NCBI GenBank assembly: GCA_017412445.1
Contig: JAFPYA010000212.1
Location: 1-9,025, forward strand
DNA length: 9,025 nt
Reading direction: 5' to 3'
Source of the DNA: Clostridia bacterium
Lineage (GTDB): Bacteria > Bacillota > Clostridia > Christensenellales > Aristaeellaceae
Position 1 is the stretch's first letter. Each line of letters begins with the position of its first letter. Below the pieces are notes generated by a model. It was not told where the DNA came from and did no database searches. It saw nothing but the letters and a program-made list of their open reading frames with translations. The translations under genes were made by a program, and so were the position numbers. Of the stretch, positions 1-5,881 are shown one piece after another.

Positions 1-30
1 GCTGGCAGCCGCAGGCTGACTGATGAGGTG
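1..30 (-). repeat. Palindromic intergenic repeat, minus-orientation copy, cut by the window edge
   Basis: Read on the minus strand, this stretch begins CACCTCATCAGTC, matching the start of the copy at 82-132 at 12 of 13 bases. It then forms its own small hairpin (CAGCC and GGCTG at 6-18, 3-nt loop). The rest lies beyond the window. The two copies point away from each other, and their start sequences can pair: 22-36 with 77-90, 14 bp with one bulged base. Confidence 0.5.
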
Positions 31-81
31 TGCGGCCCACGAACATATCATTTCTCCCCTCGCGGGACTGCGGAGAGCCGC

Positions 82-132
82 CACCTCATCCGTCCTCGCT
101 GACGCTCAGCCACCTTCTCCTAAAGGAGAAGG
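82..132 (+). repeat. Palindromic intergenic repeat, plus-orientation copy
   Basis: The element begins CACCTCATCCGTC, followed by a small hairpin (GCTGA at 98-102, TCAGC at 106-110, 3-nt loop) and then a longer palindrome (CCTTCTCCT at 113-121, AGGAGAAGG at 124-132). On the plus strand it ends in CTTTTG, so it could also act as a weak terminator for transcription entering from the left. Repeats that start with CACCTCATC and end with a CCTTC/GAAGG hairpin are, as far as I recall, common between genes of gut Clostridia. No coding sequence is apparent in it. Confidence 0.6.
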
Positions 133-146
133 CTTTTGTAATATAA

Positions 147-189
147 AGCGCTGCCCCCGAAGACGGTATATATCTTCAGGGGCAGCGCT
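147..189 (-). terminator. Rho-independent-type terminator of the operon
   Basis: A perfect 11-bp stem (AGCGCTGCCCC at 147-157 and GGGGCAGCGCT at 179-189) is extended, after one mismatch, by a further 5 bp (GAAGA/TCTTC) around a 9-nt loop. On the minus strand the stem is followed by TTATATTAC, a T-rich but interrupted tail. It lies 14 bases after the DUF308-like stop codon, the expected place for the end of the transcript. Confidence 0.8.
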
Positions 190-203
190 ATATTGCGTAG
201 ATC

Positions 204-698
204 TTATTTCGTTCTGAGCTCCGAGATTATGCCGCTCACGGCCACGTAGATCAGGCCGATGCCGGCTATTGTGATCACGGTATTGGTAGCGGAGCTGTTT
301 ACCGCTATGAATATGCCCAGTATCACGGCGATGGCGCCCAGCACTATGGTCAGCACGTCCTTGGCCTTCAGACCCTTGAAGAGCCACATAAGGCCCGCCA
401 GAGCGATGACCACGCCGATAACGATGTTGATAAACTTGTCAAACGCGCTGGGGTTGCACAGTATGAGCAGGCCGATTATGAAGAGTATCGCGCTGCCCGC
501 CAGCTGAATTACGGTGTTTTTGTCCTTGCTCTTGCCGCGAATGCAGCTGATTATGCTTATTGCGGCCATCACCATAAGACCCGCGCCTGCGATTATGTAC
601 AGCACGTTCTTGACCTGCGTTTTGAAGATGATCGTAAGTACGCCCACCAGGCCCAGCACGAGCCAGGAGAGCATGTTGCCCTTGTTGCCCTTTTTCAT
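204..698 (-). CDS. DUF308/HdeD-like membrane protein
   Basis: This 164-residue, very hydrophobic protein starts with a basic leader (MKKGNKGN) and has six likely membrane helices at about 10-26, 31-53, 63-81, 87-108, 113-132 and 138-158. The helices come as three similar hairpins, each with glycine-rich helices around a short polar turn (FKTQVKN, NPSAFDK, NSSATNT). This is the pattern of the DUF308 short repeat found in HdeD-like proteins. HdeD is linked to acid resistance in Escherichia coli, but no such role can be assumed here. The gene lies 72 bases after the DUF3899-like gene, with no convincing terminator or promoter between, and the operon's terminator follows 14 bases after its stop. 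It is therefore probably co-transcribed with the importer. The shorter start was chosen because of its strong ribosome binding site. Confidence 0.8.
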   Translation of the reverse strand: MKKGNKGNMLSWLVLGLVGVLTIIFKTQVKNVLYIIAGAGLMVMAAISIISCIRGKSKDKNTVIQLAGSAILFIIGLLILCNPSAFDKFINIVIGVVIALAGLMWLFKGLKAKDVLTIVLGAIAVILGIFIAVNSSATNTVITIAGIGLIYVAVSGIISELRTK

Positions 699-706
699 AT
701 GTGTTG

Positions 707-713
707 CCTCCTT
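707..713 (-). promoter_or_regulatory. Strong ribosome binding site of the DUF308-like gene
   Basis: AAGGAGG, preceded by more A residues, lies 8 nt before the ATG at 698-696. It selects this start over an in-frame ATG 15 codons upstream (743-741), which has no such site. Confidence 0.85.
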
Positions 714-770
714 TTTACGGAAATAAACCATAAATTGGCCCAAAGCCGATAGCTTGCCCGCGCCAAAGCG

Positions 771-1181
771 CTACTGTGCCGTATAGAACAGTATCAGGCA
801 GATTGCCGCAAGGAGCAGAAAGCCCAGCCCCACCTTGAGCGTGTAGTATTTGGGCTTTTGGCGCTTCTCCGCTTTTTGGCTGTGATACTCGTAGTAGCTC
901 TGCTTTTCAGGCTTGTCGCGCCCGAACAGGGGCAAAAACAGGTGCTTTACCCGCGAGGCGCCGTAGGCGAATATGTCGTAAAAGCCGCCGTAGGCGCTGA
1001 AGGTCAAAAGCCCCAAACATATCAGTATCGCCGCGGGTACGAAGAACGCGTCGCACAGATACCTGTATATCTCGGCGGGCTCGGTGGCTGTGAACAGTCC
1101 CTGCCTCCACCCCACCAGCGCGAATATTATGAGACCCGCGCCGATGGAGACTATCAGAGGCAGTATGCGTTTGATCTTCAA
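771..1181 (-). CDS. DUF3899-like small membrane protein, TTG start
   Basis: This 136-residue protein has three likely membrane helices (about 6-23, 44-62 and 113-133). Between the second and third is a cytoplasmic-looking basic loop containing GGFYDIFAYG (65-74) and SYYEYHSQKAEKR (95-107). This layout, with a glycine/aromatic motif after helix 2 and a YxxY-K-rich loop before helix 3, resembles the DUF3899 family of Bacillota membrane proteins, which has no known function; the match is from memory. It begins with TTG, overlapping the oppF stop as TTGA, with a strong ribosome binding site 8 nt upstream and no methionine in the rest of the frame. The four-base overlap implies production coupled to OppF, so an accessory role in assembly or regulation of the importer is plausible but unproven. 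Confidence 0.8.
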   Translation of the reverse strand: MKIKRILPLIVSIGAGLIIFALVGWRQGLFTATEPAEIYRYLCDAFFVPAAILICLGLLTFSAYGGFYDIFAYGASRVKHLFLPLFGRDKPEKQSYYEYHSQKAEKRQKPKYYTLKVGLGFLLLAAICLILFYTAQ

Positions 1182-3697
1182 ATGCCGAGCTCCTTCTTGT
1201 AGGCTTCAAGCTCCGCGTCGTTGCAGCGGATGAAGTGGCCGGGCTTGATTTCTCTGAGCGTCGGCTTGTCCACGGAGTAGTCGTGAGCGCGGTTCGGGTC
1301 GTACTCTATGCGCTTGCGGTGCTTTTCGTGGTACGGATCCGGGTAAGGAATGGCGCTGAGCAGCGACTTGGTGTAGGGATGCAGCGGGTGGGCGAACAGC
1401 TCCTCGCTGGTGGTCAGCTCCACCAAATGGCCGTAGTACATAACGCCGATGCGGTCGGAGAAGTACTTGACCACGCTCAGGTTGTGAGCGATGAACATTA
1501 TGGTCAGACCCATCTTGTCCCTCAGGTCGTTGAGCAGGTTGATGACCTGCGCCTGTATGGACACGTCCAGAGCGCTTATGGGCTCGTCGGCGATTATGAT
1601 TTCGGGCTCAAGCACTATGGCGCGGGCGATGCCTATGCGCTGCCTCTGGCCGCCGGAGAATTCATGCGGGTAGCGGGAGGCGTGCTCGGGCACCAGGCCG
1701 ACCAGCGTGAGCACCTCGTAGACCTTCTGGTCTATGTACTTTTCGTCCTTTATGCCGCGAATCTTGAGGCCCTCGGCGATGATTTCGCGCACGGTCATGC
1801 GGGGGTTGATGGACGCGATGGGATCCTGGAAGATCATCTGCATCTTGGTCATCACGTTGTCCTTCGCGGCGACCTTCATGTCGCGCTCGTAGGCGGCCTT
1901 GCGCTCCTCAAGCGCCTCGCCGCTGAGCGTCTTTATGTCTTCCTCGTATTGCTTGGTGAGCTCCGCCTTGCGGCTGATGCGATAGCGCTCGACGCACTTG
2001 CTCTTTTCGATGGAGGTCTCTATGGCCTTGTCGCGCGCCTTGGAAATGCGCTTTTTGAGCTCGGCCTTCTCATCTGCGTACCATTTTTTGAACTCGGCCT
2101 CGAGCTGCGCCTGGTTTTCGGGATGCAGCCTCACCTGCTCTTTGAGCTGCGCTCTTCTGGCGATCTGCTTGGCCTCAAACTCGTTTTTGTAGCTCTTGAT
2201 CAGCACGCTCAGGCCGTTCTGCGTGGACGAAATGCGCTGACCCTTGAAGTACACGTCGCCGTCGGTGGGGTCGTAAAGGTTGATTATGGTGCGGCCCGTG
2301 GTGGTCTTGCCGCAGCCGGATTCGCCCACCAGACCGAACACCTCGCCCTTCTTTATATAGAAGCTCACGTCGTCGACGGCCTTGTTTATGAAGTCGCCGC
2401 TGCGGAAGTACTGCTTCAAGTGCTCAACTCTGAGCAGCACGTCGTCCTGCTCCTCAATGCCGGCCTTGTCGAGGCGCGCAAGGGTGACCTTTTCGGTCAC
2501 GCGCTTGATTACGCGGCTCATGACCAGAAGCAGTATGCCTATGAGCCAGAGCAGCACGAAGTGCGCCGCCAGGAACCACAAAGCCTGAGCAAGGCCGATG
2601 TCGTTGCTCTTGTCGCTTATGGCCACCACGTTGGACGAAAAGGTCTTCATCGCCACTTCCGTAGAGCTGGTGGTCACGACCACCTTGGATTCCTGCACCG
2701 CGGAGCCCCATATCAGCGTCGCGGAGGAGCTGTTCTCAACGCTCTGAGCGCTTCTGAGCTCCTTCATGAAGCTGTTGACGGAGCCGTCGAAGCTTTCGTC
2801 GTTGTAGAACTTGAACAGCGTGTTGTGGAACACGAGCTCACTTATGCCGAAGTTGTCCGCGAACTGCTCCTTAAAGCTCTGGTACAGCTCGTTCTCGTAG
2901 GCGCGCACGGCGTCCTTGTCGCCCTCGGCAAACTTCTGCGCGGCCTCGGCAAAGCCGTCGCGGATATCCCCGACCGCTTCCCTCTCCTGCTCGCGTATGA
3001 GCGCCAGCGCAGAAGCGTAGTCCTCGGCGCCCAAATTGTTTGTAAAGGCCTTGATGTCGCTTACGCTCTTGCCCGCGTCTATATCCTGCTTAACCAGATA
3101 GGCGATGCTCTCAACGAACTCGAGATAGGTGCCCGCCTCCTCGCCGTAGAGCTCGGTGTAAGAAGCGTAGAGCTTCACCATGTCGTCCTCAACGGAAGCC
3201 GCCTGAAGCTTGGCGAGCTTGCCGCCCTTGCCGCTTGCGGGCTTCACGTTGGCGTCGAGGTAATCTATGGCCTGCTTTATGTGCCTCGTTTCCTCGCTGC
3301 TCTCCATGTTCTCGTAGAACTCGAGGTAGGCCTTTGCGTCAAAGGTCTCGTTGAATTCGGCGTAGAAGGCATCGATCTCGGCGGCGTCCTTGGCGGCCTT
3401 GCCCTCGACCATCTGCTCCTCCCACGGGGCGAACCAGCGGCGCACGTCCTCGACGCGCTCCTCGTCGGTCTGGGTCTTGGTGCCAGCCGCGCTTATCAGC
3501 GCCTTGAAATACTGATGGTCGAAGGCCACGCGCTCAAACGCGCCGGTGCTTTCATCGACGTTTTTGAGCATGCTCCTCATCTCTTTCCACGATGCGGAGT
3601 CGTTGGCGAGATTGTAGATGGTGAGCACCAGCGCCAGGGCGATAAACACCCAGCCTACGATTTTGACTATAAGCGAAGTTACTTTTGCGGTCTTCAT
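1178..3697 (-). CDS. oppF: Oligopeptide ABC transporter ATP-binding protein OppF fused to an N-terminal membrane-anchored extracytoplasmic domain
   Basis: OppF is the second ATPase of the importer, but at 839 residues it is about 2.5 times the usual size. Residues 1-7 are basic, 8-29 form a membrane helix, 30-367 form a hydrophilic, helix-rich, cysteine-free region, and 373-394 form a second helix followed by RVIKRVTEK. The charge pattern places both ends inside and the middle outside. The ATPase starts near 418: Walker A GESGCGKT (458-465), Q-loop Q624 in MIFQDP, signature FSGGQRQR (680-687), Walker B IIADEP (701-706, D704 and E705), D-loop SALD (708-711), switch H738. A charged helical insertion of about 120 residues (about 490-613) separates Walker A from the Q-loop. 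The end (HDYSVDKP, EIKPGHF) is the AmiF/OppF type of Gram-positives. The reading frame is continuous, so this is a genuine fusion. I do not recognise the outward domain. Confidence 0.93.
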   Translation of the reverse strand: MKTAKVTSLIVKIVGWVFIALALVLTIYNLANDSASWKEMRSMLKNVDESTGAFERVAFDHQYFKALISAAGTKTQTDEERVEDVRRWFAPWEEQMVEGKAAKDAAEIDAFYAEFNETFDAKAYLEFYENMESSEETRHIKQAIDYLDANVKPASGKGGKLAKLQAASVEDDMVKLYASYTELYGEEAGTYLEFVESIAYLVKQDIDAGKSVSDIKAFTNNLGAEDYASALALIREQEREAVGDIRDGFAEAAQKFAEGDKDAVRAYENELYQSFKEQFADNFGISELVFHNTLFKFYNDESFDGSVNSFMKELRSAQSVENSSSATLIWGSAVQESKVVVTTSSTEVAMKTFSSNVVAISDKSNDIGLAQALWFLAAHFVLLWLIGILLLVMSRVIKRVTEKVTLARLDKAGIEEQDDVLLRVEHLKQYFRSGDFINKAVDDVSFYIKKGEVFGLVGESGCGKTTTGRTIINLYDPTDGDVYFKGQRISSTQNGLSVLIKSYKNEFEAKQIARRAQLKEQVRLHPENQAQLEAEFKKWYADEKAELKKRISKARDKAIETSIEKSKCVERYRISRKAELTKQYEEDIKTLSGEALEERKAAYERDMKVAAKDNVMTKMQMIFQDPIASINPRMTVREIIAEGLKIRGIKDEKYIDQKVYEVLTLVGLVPEHASRYPHEFSGGQRQRIGIARAIVLEPEIIIADEPISALDVSIQAQVINLLNDLRDKMGLTIMFIAHNLSVVKYFSDRIGVMYYGHLVELTTSEELFAHPLHPYTKSLLSAIPYPDPYHEKHRKRIEYDPNRAHDYSVDKPTLREIKPGHFIRCNDAELEAYKKELGI
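1190..1195 (-). promoter_or_regulatory. Ribosome binding site that decides a TTG start
   Basis: AAGGAG lies in the final codons of oppF, 8 nt before the TTG at 1181-1179. The downstream protein contains no internal methionine, so this site is the main evidence that TTG is the initiation codon. Confidence 0.8.
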
Positions 3698-5880
3698 GCG
3701 TCGGCGCCTCCCTTCTTAAGCTCCCCGGCTTTTTCGCGCGCCGCCTGCTCCGCCTTCATGCGCTGTATGCGCTCGGTAACGATGGCGGGCGGGTCCTGAT
3801 GAGGAGCGTTCGGATGGAGCAGCCATGTGGCCGCCCAGTGGGTGTCCGTGATTTTGAACGCCGGGGGCTGCTGCTCGAAATCGATGCGCATGGCGTACTT
3901 GTTGCGCGCGGCAAACGCGTCGCCCTCGGGCGGCAGTATCATGTCAGGAGGCGTGCCGGGTATGGCCTCCAGCTTTTCTTTGGTTTCAAGGTCGGGCATG
4001 GAGCTCAGCAGCGCCCATGTGTAGGGATGGCGCGGGTCGTAGAAGACCTCGTCCGCCGTGCCGTACTCCACTATCTTGCCCGCGTACATAATGGCGATCT
4101 TGTCCGCCATGTTGGCAACGACGCCCAGATCGTGGGTGATGAATATGACCGAGAGCTTGCGCTCGCGCTTCAGGCGGTTGATGAGCTCGAGGATCTGCGC
4201 CTGTATGGTCACGTCCAGAGCGGTGGTGGGCTCGTCGCAGATGAGTATGTCCGGGTTCGCGGAGAGCGCAATGGCTATGACTATCCTCTGGCGCATGCCG
4301 CCGGAAAACTCGAAGGGGTACTGCTTATAGCGCTTGTGAGGCTCGGGGATGCCGACCTCCTTCATAAGCTCTATAGCCCTGTGGCGCGCCATGCCCTTGG
4401 AGAGCTTGTAGGCGTAGTCGCTGGCTCTGGCCTTGAGGTAGTCTATCATCTGCTCGGCGCGGGCGGCGTAGTTGCTGCCTGCTCCGTTTGCGATTTCGCT
4501 CTCAAGCTGTTTTTTTACGTTCCTGGTGGTGTTTACCAGCGTGCGGCGCGCCGCGTCCTGATCTATCAGGTTCATGGGAATCACGGAGGCCGGCTGCTTG
4601 CCTGCGGCGACCTGCTGGTCGTACTTGCGCTTTTCAAGGGCGTAGCGGTTCTGCTCCCTCTTGTTTTGGCTAAAGCCCCTCCTGTACCTGTTCAGAAGCG
4701 CCCTGGCGCTGGAGCGGTAGACGTAAATCTGGCTGTTTTTGTCCAGCTGCAGCGGGTCGATAGACGCGGCGACCGCGCTCGACGCCTCGTTCAGGGCGGG
4801 CTTGCAGGCGTCCAGCTCCAGCTCTTCCTTGCTGAACACCTTCTCGGCCTTGTCAAGCTTCTGAACCGCCGCGGCCTTGCGCGTGTTGCTCTTCTTTTCG
4901 GAATAGGCCAGCGCCTTTTCAACGTCGCGCCTGAAGGCCAGCATGAAGCCGTCGTCCAGCAGCTGTCTGGCCTTTTCATTTATATCGTGAATGCTCTCGC
5001 TCCCGGGCTGAGGCGCCTTGCCCGAATAGACCGCGTAGCCTATGCGGAAGAAGTTGGGCTCCTCAACGTCCAATATGGATTTAAATGTTTCGGCCAGCAT
5101 GTCGAGGCTCTTGTTGAGCTTGGCCTTGCAATCCTCGGAGGCGGGGTTCTTTCTATACTCCGCAACGAGAGTGTTTATCGCGGCCACGTTATTCTGTACG
5201 GTCGTCTTGCCGTGGGGCAGCAGGTAGGGGTCGTCCATCATCTTTACGGCTTTAATCAACCTGCCGCAGGCCTCGTTTGCGCCCCTGGGATTGCGCTGCA
5301 GCACTGCGGTCTGAATCTCCTCCACGCAGTCCTGCGCCTCTATCAGCGATTCCTTGGCCTCCTCGTAGTGGAACTCGAGGTCCACGCCGATTTTGGTGAA
5401 CTTGTCGAACGTGGCGATCTTTTCGTCCACGTTGTCGATGCCGCCGCACTCGTGCATGGTCTCCTTAAGGGTCTTGAGCATGCTGTTGAAGGACTTGCGG
5501 CCGTCGCGCCTGCGCTCCTTGTTGTTGAGCAGCATGGCCTCGGTGAGCTGCTTACCTATGCGCATGATGGGGTTCAGGGCGCTCAGGGGGTCCTGGAACA
5601 CCATGGCCAGCTTGTGGCCGCGCAGGTTATGAAACTCATCCTCGGGAATCTTGAGCAGATCCTTGCCGTCGTAGATAATCTCGCCGCCGTCGACCATCGC
5701 GTTGCCCGCCAGTATGCCCATAATGGCGCGGGTGGTCACGCTCTTGCCGCTGCCGCTCTCGCCGACTATGGCCAGCGTCTCGCCTTCCTCGAAGCTGAAG
5801 GATATATCGCGCACCGCGCGGACCGCGCCGTTTGTGGTGCGGAACGAAATCGTCAGATTGTTTACTTCAAGCTTTGACAT
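3694..5880 (-). CDS. oppD: Oligopeptide ABC transporter ATP-binding protein OppD with a ~375-residue insertion
   Basis: OppD is one of the two cytoplasmic ATPases that power peptide import. All catalytic motifs are present: Walker A GESGSGKS (40-47), Q-loop Q96 in MVFQDP, signature FSGGMRQR (525-532), Walker B ILICDEP (545-551, with D549 and catalytic E550), D-loop ALD (554-556) and switch H583. Family members are about 330-360 residues; this one has 728. The excess lies between about 121 and 495, inside the helical subdomain between Q-loop and signature, and is charged and mostly helical with likely coiled-coil stretches. Five of the protein's six cysteines (145, 185, 205, 251, 359) are in it. 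The C-terminal peptide-transporter domain (about 610-690) has the Gram-positive form GDAFAARNKYAM and ATWLLHP, where the four cluster cysteines of DppD-like proteins are replaced. The stop overlaps the oppF ATG as ATGA. Confidence 0.94.
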   Translation of the reverse strand: MSKLEVNNLTISFRTTNGAVRAVRDISFSFEEGETLAIVGESGSGKSVTTRAIMGILAGNAMVDGGEIIYDGKDLLKIPEDEFHNLRGHKLAMVFQDPLSALNPIMRIGKQLTEAMLLNNKERRRDGRKSFNSMLKTLKETMHECGGIDNVDEKIATFDKFTKIGVDLEFHYEEAKESLIEAQDCVEEIQTAVLQRNPRGANEACGRLIKAVKMMDDPYLLPHGKTTVQNNVAAINTLVAEYRKNPASEDCKAKLNKSLDMLAETFKSILDVEEPNFFRIGYAVYSGKAPQPGSESIHDINEKARQLLDDGFMLAFRRDVEKALAYSEKKSNTRKAAAVQKLDKAEKVFSKEELELDACKPALNEASSAVAASIDPLQLDKNSQIYVYRSSARALLNRYRRGFSQNKREQNRYALEKRKYDQQVAAGKQPASVIPMNLIDQDAARRTLVNTTRNVKKQLESEIANGAGSNYAARAEQMIDYLKARASDYAYKLSKGMARHRAIELMKEVGIPEPHKRYKQYPFEFSGGMRQRIVIAIALSANPDILICDEPTTALDVTIQAQILELINRLKRERKLSVIFITHDLGVVANMADKIAIMYAGKIVEYGTADEVFYDPRHPYTWALLSSMPDLETKEKLEAIPGTPPDMILPPEGDAFAARNKYAMRIDFEQQPPAFKITDTHWAATWLLHPNAPHQDPPAIVTERIQRMKAEQAAREKAGELKKGGADA
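3707..3712 (-). promoter_or_regulatory. Ribosome binding site of oppF
   Basis: GGGAGG lies within the last codons of oppD, 9 nt before the oppF ATG (3697-3695). Together with the ATGA overlap this fixes the oppF start at the beginning of the long N-terminal extension. The extension is therefore translated as part of oppF, not as a separate reading frame. Confidence 0.8.
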
Positions 5881-5881
5881 A

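Noticed and set aside
82..132. CRISPR array
   Set aside because: Only two copies are present, in opposite orientation and without regular spacers, which fits a palindromic intergenic repeat instead.
699..743. A longer DUF308-like protein starting at the ATG at 743
   Set aside because: That ATG has no ribosome binding site, whereas the ATG at 698 has AAGGAGG at ideal spacing; the strong site lies inside the would-be extension.
699..770. A terminator or promoter between the DUF3899-like and DUF308-like genes
   Set aside because: Only short imperfect pairings (such as GGC-TTTGG-GCC) followed by broken T stretches are visible, and no paired -35/-10 boxes. I treat the gap as a transcribed spacer.
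1235..3799. A very long open frame (854 codons) on the plus strand opposite oppF
   Set aside because: It is in exact codon register with oppF, so it stays open simply because oppF avoids TTA, CTA and TCA codons. The product resembles no family I know, and oppF has clear motifs.
4293..4310. FSGG instead of LSGG signature in OppD and OppF as a sign of defective ATPases
   Set aside because: FSGG is common in Gram-positive Opp ATPases, and all the other catalytic residues are intact.
3685..5877. A long open frame (730 codons) on the plus strand opposite oppD
   Set aside because: It has the same cause: it is in register with oppD codons, which lack TTA, CTA and TCA. No ribosome binding site or recognisable domain.
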